The notes below the pieces were generated by a model, which worked only from the letters and a program-made list of their open reading frames with translations, had not been told where the DNA came from and made no database searches. Both the position numbers and the translations under genes were made by a program. 22,844 bases of DNA from Pseudomonadota bacterium (GTDB taxonomy: Bacteria; Pseudomonadota; Gammaproteobacteria; Pseudomonadales; Azotimanducaceae), in NCBI GenBank assembly GCA_027622495.1, contig JAQBYL010000009.1, positions 1-22,844 on the forward strand, in the 5' to 3' direction. This document shows positions 15,425 to 22,844 of this stretch, in pieces (within the stretch, counting starts at the first letter, position 1; each line of letters opens with the position of its first letter).

Positions 15425-16747
15425 TTATATGTTGTAGGCGCTGCGAACCATCGAGATGGGATGCTGTGCGTGCTCATCACCGGGCAACCCGTGGCTGATC
15501 ATCCGGCCAGCCATCGGGCAGTCGGAACCAAAGTGATCGGCGGTCGACTTCTGCACCGCGTTGACCACCGGCCGGGCAATCTTCATGGCTTTGTCGTAGG
15601 TTTCGCTTTTGATCGCGTAGGTGCCGTCGTGGCCGCTGCATCGTTCAATGGCGGTGACTTCGGTGCCGGGAATCAGGTTGAGAAAATCACGGGTCTTCAT
15701 GCCGATGTTCTGTACCCGCTGGTGGCAGGCCACGTGATAGGCAACCTTGCCCAGCGGTTTGCTGAAACTGGTGTCGATCAGATCATCTTTGTGGCGCAGC
15801 ATCAGATATTCGAACGGATCAAAAAATGCAGCCTTTATTCTGTTTATCTGTTCATCTTCCGGGAACATCAGCGGCAGTTCCTGTTTGTACATCAGAACAC
15901 AGGAAGGAATGGGCGCAATGATGTCGTAGCCATCATCGATGGCCCGCAGAAAGACCGGCAGGTTAACCTCTTTGAGGGCAGCCACTTTTTCCAGATCGCC
16001 AAGCTCGAGCTTTGGCATGCCACAACACACACTGTCTTTGAGAACTTTTACTTCCACATTATTGTGGTGAAGAACTGCGATGAGATCTTCCACGACCTCG
16101 GGTTCGTTGTGGTCGCCGTAACAGGTGACATAGATGGCCACACGACCGGTTGTGCGGGTACCAGGTCGAACTTCAGAGACACTGCGATCCAGCCCAGCGC
16201 GTTTAACAACCGGTTTACTGGTGAACGGCGGGATCGGTGCGTCGGCGTGTATGCCTGCCGCCTTGTCGCCAATACCACGCAGCAAGCGCGACCCGGCAGC
16301 GGCATTGGCGACGCTACTTATCCCGGGTGTGCTCAAAAAATCAAAGATTGGATCGGTTGAGGTGATCAAACGATCACGCCAGCGTGTATCGCCTTGTTTG
16401 AATCTGTATGTCTTTGCCCGCAGCATCAGATGTGGAAAATCCACCCCCCAGACATGAGGCGGCAGGTAGGGGCATTTAGTCTCCGCACACAGATCACACA
16501 GGTAGCACTGATCGACCACTTTCATGTAGTCGGCCTTATCGACCCCATCTACTTCGAACGTTTCTGACTCATCCACCAGGTCGAAGAGGGTCGGAAAGGA
16601 ATCACACAAACTCACACATCGACGACAGCCATGGCAGATATCGAATACCCGTTCCATTTCGGCATACAGCGAAGTTTCGTCGGTAAAGTCACCACTTCGC
16701 CACGCCAGTGGTTCGCGTTTTGGCGCTTCGAGGCTGCCTTCTTTCAC
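15425..16747 (-). CDS. CCG-domain iron-sulfur protein, GlpC/HdrD-like
   Basis: 440 residues from the GTG at 16747, which has GGGA 6 nt before it. The same frame stays open to 17137 but that part overlaps rubrerythrin and has no family sequence. The N-terminal ferredoxin-like part has two cysteine sets: CHGCRRCVSLC (Cys38, 41, 44, 48) and CYLCDLCAETKCPY. The C-terminal half has two CCG-type segments, VCCGMPKLELGD and ERCSGHDG, as in heterodisulfide reductase HdrB/HdrD and glycerol-3-phosphate dehydrogenase subunit C, which bind Fe-S clusters or act on quinones or disulfides. A long arginine- and proline-rich stretch lies between. It sits between rubrerythrin and DUF3501 and would pass electrons to or from one of them. 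The physiological donor is unknown. Confidence 0.9.
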   Translation of the reverse strand: MKEGSLEAPKREPLAWRSGDFTDETSLYAEMERVFDICHGCRRCVSLCDSFPTLFDLVDESETFEVDGVDKADYMKVVDQCYLCDLCAETKCPYLPPHVWGVDFPHLMLRAKTYRFKQGDTRWRDRLITSTDPIFDFLSTPGISSVANAAAGSRLLRGIGDKAAGIHADAPIPPFTSKPVVKRAGLDRSVSEVRPGTRTTGRVAIYVTCYGDHNEPEVVEDLIAVLHHNNVEVKVLKDSVCCGMPKLELGDLEKVAALKEVNLPVFLRAIDDGYDIIAPIPSCVLMYKQELPLMFPEDEQINRIKAAFFDPFEYLMLRHKDDLIDTSFSKPLGKVAYHVACHQRVQNIGMKTRDFLNLIPGTEVTAIERCSGHDGTYAIKSETYDKAMKIARPVVNAVQKSTADHFGSDCPMAGRMISHGLPGDEHAQHPISMVRSAYNI

Positions 16748-16781
16748 TGAATGTCCCTTTGGTTGTTTCGGCCTTTGAGTT

Positions 16782-16811
16782 AAAAAAGGGGTCCTTTTTG
16801 AGGACCCCTTT
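16782..16811 (-). terminator. intrinsic terminator after rubrerythrin
   Basis: On the minus strand AAAGGGGTCC and GGACCCCTTT form a perfect 10-bp stem (plus-strand 16785-16794 and 16802-16811) with a 7-nt loop, followed by a run of T. It lies 27 bp past the rubrerythrin stop and 34 bp before the Fe-S gene start, so it would reduce, not abolish, expression of the downstream genes. Confidence 0.88.
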
Positions 16812-16838
16812 GGTGGCTGCGTTTCGAAGTGTCGGTCC

Positions 16839-17255
16839 TCAGGCCATCGCGTCCAATGCTTTCTGGAAGCGGTTGGCGTGTGAACGCTCAGCTTTTGCCA
16901 GTGTTTCAAACCAGTCGGCAATTTCTTCGAAGCCTTCTTCCCTGGCGGTTTTTGCCATGCCCGGGTACATGTCGGTGTACTCGTGGGTTTCGCCCGCGAT
17001 TGCGGCCTTGAGATTGTTGTTGGTGCTGCCGATGGGTAGCCCGGTTGCCGGATCACCGACCGCCTCCATGTAGTCCAGATGACCATGGGCATGGCCGGTT
17101 TCGCCTTCTGCCGTCGATCGGAAAACTGCAGCGACATCGTTCTCGCCTTCTACGTCGGCTTTGGCTGCGAAGTACAGATAACGGCGGTTTGCCTGGGATT
17201 CACCTGCAAATGCATCCTTCAGATTCTGTAAAGTTTTGCTGTCACCAAGTTCCAT
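16839..17255 (-). CDS. rubrerythrin-like di-iron protein without rubredoxin domain
   Basis: 138 residues, a single ferritin-like four-helix bundle. The di-iron ligands are visible as Glu19 in AFAGESQANRRYLYFA, ExxH in GETGH (about 52-55), Glu in AIAGETHEY and a second ExxH in AERSH near the C-terminus. The C-terminal rubredoxin CPxCG knuckle of classical rubrerythrin is absent, as in sulerythrin-type proteins. The family reduces hydrogen peroxide at a di-iron site; here the electrons must come from another protein, for which the Fe-S and DUF3501 neighbours are candidates. The terminator that follows implies the protein is made in excess over them. The ATG is preceded by AAGGGAAC. Confidence 0.93.
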   Translation of the reverse strand: MELGDSKTLQNLKDAFAGESQANRRYLYFAAKADVEGENDVAAVFRSTAEGETGHAHGHLDYMEAVGDPATGLPIGSTNNNLKAAIAGETHEYTDMYPGMAKTAREEGFEEIADWFETLAKAERSHANRFQKALDAMA

Positions 17256-17304
17256 ATTGTTCCCTTATATCAGTGTCGAATGGCCGTATTGCTACGGTTT
17301 GTCC

Positions 17305-17319
17305 TTGAACCTATTTCAA
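17305..17319. promoter_or_regulatory. inverted repeat upstream of rubrerythrin, possible operator
   Basis: TTGAA-CCTAT-TTCAA is a perfect 5-bp inverted repeat with a 5-nt spacer, 50 bp upstream of the rubrerythrin ATG and inside the only promoter-bearing gap of that operon. It could be a regulator site, but a match of this length can arise by chance and no family of regulator is indicated. Confidence 0.25.
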
Positions 17320-17354
17320 ATGATATCGGCGCCAAGATCAATGCAAGGCGGAAG

Positions 17355-18011
17355 TTAATCGGCACAGGGCGTCAGGCAGACAGGGCGCGCCACCCGCCAA
17401 ACGTTGGACCACAGCGAGTATGTCTGCGCGCAGAATGCAACCAGAATAAAGCCCAGCGCGCTGATTTCACCCATCACCCCGATGTACAGCAGGCCTGCGG
17501 CAAGCAGATCCGCCGCGGTTAGAGCCATCTGCAGCAAAGCAGCCGCCAGAGGTGGACGCCGCGTGGCCGCGCGCATTGCATTGTATTCGCTGAAGAGCAG
17601 CGCACTGGCGAAAGCCGATGCAATCGCCATGCTGACCAGAAAGCCATGCAGCGGTTCGGGATACAGGTAGCGTATAGCGGCCTGAATACTGATCAGCAGA
17701 GCGAATGGCGCCAGGAAGTCGATGGTGTGGATTTGCTTGTTTTCAATAAAGATGAGGCCAAAGGCAAACCCCGACCAGGTGGTGAGGGTAGAGACCAGCA
17801 CCAGAGCGACCTGCAACCAGATGATCCAGTCGGACAATGTGGTGAATCCCGGAGCGCCTGTCTCCCAGATGTGGGCAAGCAGGTTTTCGAGAATCAGAGC
17901 CACCACGATCGAGAGCAATGTGACCTGCACAGTTGCGAAATGGCGATGCACATTGAGCCGTTGTGGTCCATCCGGCCGTAATGTTGGCGCTTGCTCCTCA
18001 GATTGACTCAT
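17355..18011 (-). CDS. polytopic membrane protein of unknown function
   Basis: 218 residues from the ATG at 18011 (MSQSEEQAP); an upstream in-frame start at 18053 is rejected as it adds no conserved sequence. A polar N-terminus of about 35 residues is followed by five to six hydrophobic helices (VTLLSIVVALILENLLAHIW, IIWLQVALVLVSTL, FLAPFALLISIQAAI, FLVSMAIASAFASALL, ADLLAAGLLYIGVMGEISALGFILVAF). No catalytic or transport motif is recognisable. It is divergent from the EamA gene and lies 99 bp upstream of rubrerythrin on the same strand, so it may be transcribed on its own. It is probably an inner-membrane protein; nothing more can be said. Confidence 0.8.
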   Translation of the reverse strand: MSQSEEQAPTLRPDGPQRLNVHRHFATVQVTLLSIVVALILENLLAHIWETGAPGFTTLSDWIIWLQVALVLVSTLTTWSGFAFGLIFIENKQIHTIDFLAPFALLISIQAAIRYLYPEPLHGFLVSMAIASAFASALLFSEYNAMRAATRRPPLAAALLQMALTAADLLAAGLLYIGVMGEISALGFILVAFCAQTYSLWSNVWRVARPVCLTPCAD

Positions 18012-18113
18012 ATGGCTCGGGTGGGTTGTGAACGACCCCGTGATGATGGCCACTCCGGGACCTCGATTACAACCGTAGCGGGAGAGAGAATTTCTGCCTA
18101 TTGTTGCCCACCC

Positions 18114-19004
18114 ATGGAACTCTGGATCCCCATTACCATTGTCGCTGCGTTTCTGCAGAACGTCCGTTCGCTCATGCAGAAACAGCTGACCGGTGCTCTG
18201 TCGGTCAACGGGGCGAGCTATGTGCGCTTTCTGTACGCGTTACCGTTCGCCTGGGCGTATCTGCTGATCTTGAGTCAGCTTCCGGATCAGAGCAGCACGC
18301 TCGGCGGGATCGATGGCCGATTTCTGGCCTACTGCCTGATGGGCAGCGTGGGCCAGATTGTCGGCACAGCGGCCCTTGTCGCGTCTTTTACCCATCGAAA
18401 TTTTGCCGTTGGTACCGCCTTTTCCAAAACCGAAGCCATGCAGGCCGCGGTCTTCGGGCTGGTGGTTCTGGAAGACTTAATCGACGCACGTGTTGCCGGT
18501 GGCATTGCCGTCTCGCTGGTGGGTGTTGTGCTGCTGTCGGCAAATGTCCGCCTGAAGGAGATGTTCAGTCAGAACGGTGTTGCGGGCCTGGGGATCCTCG
18601 CAGGCGCCGGTTTCGCCATCGCCGCGGTGGGTTTTCGCGGCGCATCGCTCGCCCTTCCGGAGGGCGATTTCATCGTTCGCGCAGCCACCACACTGGCCAT
18701 GGCCCTCACCATGCAGACCCTGATCATGGGTGTTTACCTGAAAATTCGTGAGCCGGGCGAGATTACTCGTGTAAGCCGAGTCTGGCGTCGTGCGGTGTGG
18801 GTTGGTGTGACTGGAGCGGCAGCTTCAGCCTGCTGGTTTTCCGCAATGACCATCCAGACGGCTGCTCTGGTGCGTGCTCTCGGGCAGATTGAGTTGATCT
18901 TCACCTTCGCTACTTCGGTCTGGATATTTCGGGAGAAGATCGTGCGCAGGGAGGTGTTTGGGGTGGTTTGGGTGGTGGCTGGGTTGTATTTGTTGATCGG
19001 CTGA
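18114..19004 (+). CDS. EamA/DMT superfamily transporter
   Basis: 296 residues with about ten transmembrane helices in two related halves, the DMT superfamily layout of drug/metabolite exporters. The N-terminal half contains FSKTEAMQAAVFGLVVLEDLIDARV and the C-terminal half GQIELIFTFATSVWIFREKIVRREVFGVVWVVAGLY, both typical of the EamA repeats, in which a helix with a conserved P/G-rich end is followed by a charged loop. It should export or import small molecules across the inner membrane; substrate unknown. The ATG at 18114 is chosen because the upstream in-frame extension overlaps the divergent promoter region and is not hydrophobic. A palindromic repeat element begins directly after its stop. 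Confidence 0.85.
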   Translation: MELWIPITIVAAFLQNVRSLMQKQLTGALSVNGASYVRFLYALPFAWAYLLILSQLPDQSSTLGGIDGRFLAYCLMGSVGQIVGTAALVASFTHRNFAVGTAFSKTEAMQAAVFGLVVLEDLIDARVAGGIAVSLVGVVLLSANVRLKEMFSQNGVAGLGILAGAGFAIAAVGFRGASLALPEGDFIVRAATTLAMALTMQTLIMGVYLKIREPGEITRVSRVWRRAVWVGVTGAAASACWFSAMTIQTAALVRALGQIELIFTFATSVWIFREKIVRREVFGVVWVVAGLYLLIG

Positions 19005-19006
19005 AG

Positions 19007-19180
19007 GCCGAGCGTGGGGTGCAAACTGATTTCCAGACCCAGGACCAACCGCGACCCCGACCCGAAGGGTCGGACCGGTTCCCTCGCTCCACCAAGTTGC
19101 CCGCAAAAAGCGCGGTCAATTCGCTGCGCTCGGTTGGCCCTTTTGACGGCCTGAAATTCAGTTTGCACCCCACCCTCTGC
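19007..19180. repeat. palindromic interspersed repeat element (about 170 bp)
   Basis: Outer arms 19014-19033 (GTGGGGTGCAAACTGATTTC) and 19153-19173 are inverted copies differing by one inserted base. Secondary arms GGACCAACCG (19042-19051) and its inverted copy at 19131-19140 match at nine of ten positions. An inner perfect hairpin CCGACCC-gaa-GGGTCGG spans 19057-19073. Translating either strand gives GVQT(D/E)FQ-like peptides because of the symmetry, which explains the spurious open frames here. It looks like a non-coding REP- or MITE-like element with no transposase. Its copy number in the genome is unknown. Confidence 0.75.
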
Positions 19181-19537
19181 GCTGATCCTGGGTTTGGGGG
19201 TCGCGATTTTGGCGGGATTGGTTTGGGCGAGAGTTTCGGGGCGGTTGAAGTGGCGGAGTAAAAGTTGGTCGGCCGTTGCGGGGTAGCGAATCGTCATCAT
19301 GTTACTGGTTGATTCGGATTGGAAATCACAGAGTTTCTGTGGGCTGTAGAGGTTGATTCTTGCTCTGCCAGGTTTCTGTTCGGCCTGAGTTTTCAAACAA
19401 TGCAACGACTTGTTCTTGCCTCAAGCAAGCAACCCGACTAAACCCCAAAACTACCCCAACCTGGCGGGACTCCCAAACTAGGAATGTCCCAACTTTCATG
19501 CTTCTATCCCTCAGCCGACCATTCAATGGAAACAACA
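19181..19537. other. about 360 bp without a recognisable gene
   Basis: The stretch between the palindromic repeat and the enoyl-CoA hydratase gene has G-rich then AT-rich composition and no coding frame of any recognised family. A short stem CTTGC-CTCAA-GCAAG lies near 19414-19430 on the plus strand. The hydratase promoter is probably in the AT-rich part from 19330 to 19500, but no clear -35/-10 pair was found. Confidence 0.45.
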
Positions 19538-20269
19538 ATGAGTGAAGTGGAAGTAAAAATTCACCCCACCTGGGCCGAGGTAATCCTCAATCGCCCCGAG
19601 CGCAAGAACGCCATCACCGGCCCCTTGGGCATCGAACTGGCTCAAGCCTTTTGCGACCTCGAGACGCAAAAAGAAGTGGCAGTCATCCTGCTGCGTGGCG
19701 CCGATGGTGCCTTCTGTTCCGGCCTCGACCTCAAAGCGTTCAACACCGAGCCGCCACCGGACTGGATGCTGCAGTTCCCCACCATCTGGCGCGATGTGCA
19801 CAGGTCTCTGTTCAAATGCAGCAAAACTCTGGTCGTTGCACTGGAGCGATTCGCCATAAACGGAGGCGCAGCGCTTGCCCTGGCGGCTGACATTCTTGTT
19901 GTCGGGGAAGAAGCATTTTTACAGGTTGGAGAAGTGCAGCAGGGCATGGCGGCACCTTACAACATGGCATGGCTTACGCTGCGTCACTCGCCTGCGGTGG
20001 CGGCCCAGGTTGCGCTGATCGGCCGGCGTCTGAACGGTGCAGAACTCAAACGTCTGGGGATTGCCTGGCAGGTTGTTGCTGATGAGCAGGTGCTCAATCA
20101 GAGCATCGAGTTGTGCGAGGCGTTGGCTGCCTATCCGAGCGGCGCGCTTATGCGGATCAAGGCCGGTTTGCGCGCCCATCAGCCGAATGACGCGGATGCC
20201 TGGTTTGATGCCATTGTGAAAGCGGATCCACTGCCCAAGAGAGCCTCCCCGCAAAAAGTCGCGAGCTGA
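19538..20269 (+). CDS. enoyl-CoA hydratase/isomerase family protein
   Basis: 243 residues in the crotonase superfamily. The oxyanion-hole motifs are present: GADGAFCSGLDLKAF (about 54-68) and the FAINGGAALALAADI segment. VGEVQQGMAAPYNMAWL replaces the usual PE...PGxGGTQ, so the glycine-rich part of the active-site loop is unusual and the acid/base residues cannot be assigned with confidence. The family hydrates or isomerises enoyl-CoA thioesters in fatty-acid or aromatic degradation. The ATG at 19538 is preceded by a weak GGAA; ATGs at 19526 and 19484 are in frame and would add 4 or 18 residues. It is convergent with idi, only 2 bp between stops. Substrate unknown. Confidence 0.85.
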   Translation: MSEVEVKIHPTWAEVILNRPERKNAITGPLGIELAQAFCDLETQKEVAVILLRGADGAFCSGLDLKAFNTEPPPDWMLQFPTIWRDVHRSLFKCSKTLVVALERFAINGGAALALAADILVVGEEAFLQVGEVQQGMAAPYNMAWLTLRHSPAVAAQVALIGRRLNGAELKRLGIAWQVVADEQVLNQSIELCEALAAYPSGALMRIKAGLRAHQPNDADAWFDAIVKADPLPKRASPQKVAS

Positions 20270-20271
20270 CC

Positions 20272-20832
20272 TCACTCCATGGAATGGCGGGCGTTCAGGG
20301 TCTGCCATTCAAGCTTCAGCCAGGGGGTGAAGCGTTCGGGGGCTGATTCGATCTGTTCGGTGAGATCATCCGGGTCGATCCACTTCCAGGCCTGAATTTC
20401 AGTGGTATTGACCAGCGGTTCATCGGTGCTCTTTCCGCTGAACACCCAGCACAGTTCGTGTTCTGCGCCAAACGATTCGTAGTCAGCCTGATATTCGAAT
20501 TTGTATCGGTATTCGAGGGCTGCGCGCATGCCCAGCTCTTGATTCAAACGGCGCGCAATGGCCTGGTTCATGTCTTCGCCCGCGCGCGGGTGCGAGCAGC
20601 AGCTGTTTGCCCAGAACGAAGGCCACAGGCGTTTGTCGGCCGCGCGCTGTTGAATCAGTAACTGGCCGGCGGGATTAAATACAAACAGCGAGAAAGCACG
20701 GTGCAGTACACCGGCACCGTCATGACAGGCGGATTTAGCGAGGGTGCCGATCTGACGATCTTGCGAGTCGACCAGAATCAGCTCTTCACTTTCTGAAGAG
20801 ACGATGTCGTTTTTGGTGGCCGGCTGGGGCAC
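20272..20832 (-). CDS. idi: isopentenyl-diphosphate delta-isomerase, type I
   Basis: 186 residues with a Nudix fold, close to the E. coli Idi length. The active-site cysteine is Cys79 in NSCCSHPRAGE, and the acidic region is in FGAEHELCWVF (Glu124, Glu126); HRAFSLFVFN and LLIQQRAADKRLWPSFW are also typical. It interconverts IPP and DMAPP in isoprenoid synthesis, requiring Mg or Mn. In bacteria with the MEP pathway it is dispensable and often linked to carotenoid or quinone needs. The start is GTG at 20832; no in-frame ATG sits nearby. It is divergent from the alpha/beta hydrolase gene with a gap of about 110 bp. Confidence 0.95.
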   Translation of the reverse strand: MPQPATKNDIVSSESEELILVDSQDRQIGTLAKSACHDGAGVLHRAFSLFVFNPAGQLLIQQRAADKRLWPSFWANSCCSHPRAGEDMNQAIARRLNQELGMRAALEYRYKFEYQADYESFGAEHELCWVFSGKSTDEPLVNTTEIQAWKWIDPDDLTEQIESAPERFTPWLKLEWQTLNARHSME

Positions 20833-20943
20833 TGCATGATTTCCGAGCTGCGGTGAAGTCAGTCTACCTGTCGCTGCTGCCAGCGGCTAGACGAACCCGG
20901 CTGCCGCCCCTACCATGCGCGGTTTGGCCGGCAATCGGTGGTA

Positions 20944-21813
20944 ATGAATTCACAACCTCTGCAGAAGGTGTTTCAAGGCAGCCAGGCCCGACTGACCTAT
21001 TTTGAATGGGGAACACCAGGGCACCCGATTGTAGTTCTTGCGCACGCCACCGGTTTTCATGGCCGTGTGTGGGATCAGACCGTGATGAGGCTGCGCGACC
21101 GCCACGTTTTTGCGCTGGATATGCGCGGGCACGGTCGCAGCGACAAGGGGCCGCCTTACAGTTGGGAAACCTTTGGTCGTGATCTGGCGGAAATCATGGA
21201 AGGGCTGGATCTTAAGAATGGTATCGGCGTCGGCCATTCGCTCGGCGGCTACGCGGTGAGCTATGCCGCGGCGTTGTCACCCGCGCGCTTTGATCGGCTG
21301 GTGTTGCTGGATCCGGTTATTTTTGAACCCGACGCCTACCAGGACAACCGTTACGGTTTTGCACGCGTAGAAGATCACCCCGTGTCACGCCGCCGCGAAA
21401 AGTGGACCGGTTGGGAAGCGATGTATGAACGGTTCAAAGATCGGCATCCCTACTCCCTGTGGGTGCCGCAAACACTAAAAGATTACTGCCGCTATGGTCT
21501 GATCGAGAGTGGTGACGGGTTCATGCTTGCCTGCCCGGCAAAAGTAGAAGCGGCAATTTACATGGGGCACAGCCTGACGGACGTTTACGCTCTGATTAAG
21601 CAGATCCAGATCCCTGTTGCGGTTTTACGTGCCCAGCGCAAAGATACTTCCGACGGTAACATGGATTTCAGCAATTCACCGACCTGGAAAGGTCTGGCAG
21701 AAACCTTTGCAAAGGGCCGCGATGTTTACCTGCCGCACCTGACGCACTTCATACCGATGCAGGATCCCGATCTGGTGGCGCGGTTTGTTCTGGACGCCGA
21801 CGCGCGCAGTTGA
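20944..21813 (+). CDS. alpha/beta-hydrolase fold protein
   Basis: 289 residues, cytoplasmic. The nucleophile elbow is GHSLGG (about residue 99), HATGFHGRVWDQ forms the oxyanion region, DMRGHGRSDKG is the typical strand-loop, and His in LTHFIPMQDPDL is the catalytic histidine. The acid residue is probably in the RAQRKDTSDGN region. The family covers esterases, haloalkane dehalogenases, epoxide hydrolases and C-C hydrolases; the serine nucleophile points to an esterase or peptidase-like activity. The ATG at 20944 is preferred over a GTG at 20938. It stands apart from neighbours, divergent from idi, so its substrate cannot be inferred. Confidence 0.88.
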   Translation: MNSQPLQKVFQGSQARLTYFEWGTPGHPIVVLAHATGFHGRVWDQTVMRLRDRHVFALDMRGHGRSDKGPPYSWETFGRDLAEIMEGLDLKNGIGVGHSLGGYAVSYAAALSPARFDRLVLLDPVIFEPDAYQDNRYGFARVEDHPVSRRREKWTGWEAMYERFKDRHPYSLWVPQTLKDYCRYGLIESGDGFMLACPAKVEAAIYMGHSLTDVYALIKQIQIPVAVLRAQRKDTSDGNMDFSNSPTWKGLAETFAKGRDVYLPHLTHFIPMQDPDLVARFVLDADARS

Positions 21814-21861
21814 GCGAAGCCCCCGGTTCAGCGTGATCGGCCAGCCACTTCCTGGCGCAGT

Positions 21862-22844
21862 TCAAAGCCATTCCCCGCACAATCCCTGACTGCGATATTG
21901 CCACAAGCCGCTCTTCAGAAAGCCGATCAAAAAGATCGCGATCGAGATGACCATACCAGGCAGCAGGGCGGCGGTGGGGGTGAAGTTGGCGATCAGCAAA
22001 CCCAGCAACATGGAACTGATTGGCGAGGACACCATGAAACTGAGCAGCAGAACCGACAGGATCTGCGCGCGATCCTGAACCGGTGCGAGTTCCTGCACGG
22101 TTGTGCGCACCAGGGTGGTGGTGACGCCCATGTTGATCCCCCACGCGAGAATCACGGCGAACAGCAGCCACAGTGTCGGCTGAATCCACACCAGAAAAAG
22201 AATCAGTACCCGGGTCAACTGCAGCAGCAGAAACAGCTTACCCGGATGCTTGAGCGGCATGAAAAAAAGCAGCAGAACGTTTGATCCGATGCCGCCAATG
22301 GTGAACACAATCATGATGCGCGACAGCAGCCCGGCATCGCCCTGATACAGCTCGGTCACGATATAGGGGATGGCGATGATGTAGGCACCGGCGTTGAACA
22401 GGCTCGACATGAAGTTAAGACCGATCACATTGCGGGCCAGTGGAACACGCCAGGTGACCTGAAATGCCGAACGGAAAGCGACGAGGGGACCCAGGTGCAG
22501 TTTGCGATCGCTAACCGCTGGCAAACCAGGCAGACGTCGGATCGCGAACATGCCTGCCACGAACAGCAACGCCTGCAGGAGCAGCACCACTTCGAGACCC
22601 AGCACGTCCAGTTCACCGCCGAGATAAAACCCGGTCAGACCCACCAGCGATCCGAAGATCGTCATGATGGTCACACTGCGCTGGATATCAATGCGCACCA
22701 CCCGGCTCAATGTCGCCTGTCGAGCGGGATCAGACAGGGACTGGATACTGGCCATGATCACGCCAAAACCCACCACCACCCAATAGCTGAGCTGGCCGAG
22801 GTTGACGGCCATGGCAAGCATCAGGGGTGGAAGAGTGGCCAGCA
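21862..22844 (-). CDS. MFS transporter, 3' part (5' end outside the window)
   Basis: The frame is open to the window edge at 22844 and lacks a start; 327 codons are visible out of an expected 400 or so. Multiple transmembrane helices are evident (VVVGFGVIMASIQSL, VVLLLQALLFVAGMF, FLLLQLTRVLILFLVW, LWLLFAVILAWGINMG, MLLGLLIANF). SLSDPARQATLSRVV matches the MFS_3 group motif that includes EntS-type siderophore exporters and macrolide efflux proteins. It should be a proton-coupled exporter in the inner membrane. The C-terminus is complete at 21862. The missing N-terminal helices prevent a better substrate guess. Confidence 0.85.
   Translation of the reverse strand, partial: LATLPPLMLAMAVNLGQLSYWVVVGFGVIMASIQSLSDPARQATLSRVVRIDIQRSVTIMTIFGSLVGLTGFYLGGELDVLGLEVVLLLQALLFVAGMFAIRRLPGLPAVSDRKLHLGPLVAFRSAFQVTWRVPLARNVIGLNFMSSLFNAGAYIIAIPYIVTELYQGDAGLLSRIMIVFTIGGIGSNVLLLFFMPLKHPGKLFLLLQLTRVLILFLVWIQPTLWLLFAVILAWGINMGVTTTLVRTTVQELAPVQDRAQILSVLLLSFMVSSPISSMLLGLLIANFTPTAALLPGMVISIAIFLIGFLKSGLWQYRSQGLCGEWL

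Noticed and set aside
15326..16360. 344-codon plus-strand open frame antisense to the Fe-S protein gene
   Set aside because: It has no recognisable family and lies fully opposite a gene with clear cysteine motifs and a ribosome-binding site.
16748..17137. N-terminal extension of the Fe-S protein frame into rubrerythrin
   Set aside because: It overlaps rubrerythrin on the same strand, lacks family sequence and is separated from the real start by a strong terminator.
18734..19405. 223-codon minus-strand open frame over the EamA 3' end and the palindromic repeat
   Set aside because: Its peptide merely reflects the repeat's symmetry and the antisense of EamA; no family match is recognised.

Overview
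The window reads as a chromosomal segment of a free-living, probably marine or aquatic, gammaproteobacterium. The evidence is the typical gammaproteobacterial gene families (an ArsR-methyltransferase regulator beside ahcY, a cytochrome c5-like lipoprotein, the DUF3604/PpiC/HupE trio, DUF3501 with rubrerythrin, DUF3187), moderately GC-rich coding sequence and tight operons on both strands. No plasmid or phage backbone gene, transposase, integrase, rRNA, tRNA or CRISPR array was seen. The species cannot be named from the sequence alone.

Layout. (1) 1-220: 5' part of a leftward MOSC-domain gene, cut by the window edge. (2) 337-4147: rightward operon of a secreted DUF3604 protein (broken by a +1 frameshift in a T6 run), a membrane-anchored PpiC-type prolyl isomerase and a HupE/UreJ membrane protein. 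(3) 4157-6902, leftward: a SahR-like ArsR-methyltransferase regulator, S-adenosylhomocysteinase (ahcY) and a MAPEG protein. Divergent from it, 7051-9296: a methionine/glutamine aminotransferase (broken by a short internal deletion), a YafV-type omega-amidase and a cytochrome c lipoprotein. A palindromic operator candidate lies in the divergent gap, so this block looks like a SAM-cycle and methionine-salvage locus. (4) 9319-13547: a segment bracketed by an imperfect 45-bp direct repeat (9274-9318 and 13548-13592), the left copy being the 3' end of the cytochrome gene. It carries two envelope proteins (DUF3187, DUF3943), a sphingosine-1-phosphate-lyase-like PLP enzyme, a vapBC toxin-antitoxin pair and about 390 bp with no gene, and looks like an accessory insertion. 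(5) 13691-14110: a small LRAT-fold protein. (6) 14132-17255, leftward: rubrerythrin, a CCG-domain iron-sulfur protein, DUF3501 and an RluA-type pseudouridine synthase, with a strong hairpin terminator between the first two. (7) 17355-22844: an unknown membrane protein, an EamA transporter, a 170-bp palindromic repeat element, an enoyl-CoA hydratase, IPP isomerase (idi), an alpha/beta hydrolase and the 3' part of an MFS transporter.

How the genes work together. Block 3 is the clearest pathway: AhcY removes SAH, the regulator probably senses SAH, and the transaminase/omega-amidase pair would regenerate methionine from its 2-oxo acid using glutamine. Block 6 is a recurring redox module around rubrerythrin with an unproven partner role for the Fe-S protein and DUF3501. 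Block 2 is a recurring three-gene envelope cluster of unknown function. Two genes (DUF3604 and the aminotransferase) carry frame-breaking lesions, which could be real decay or assembly error; the sequence alone cannot decide.
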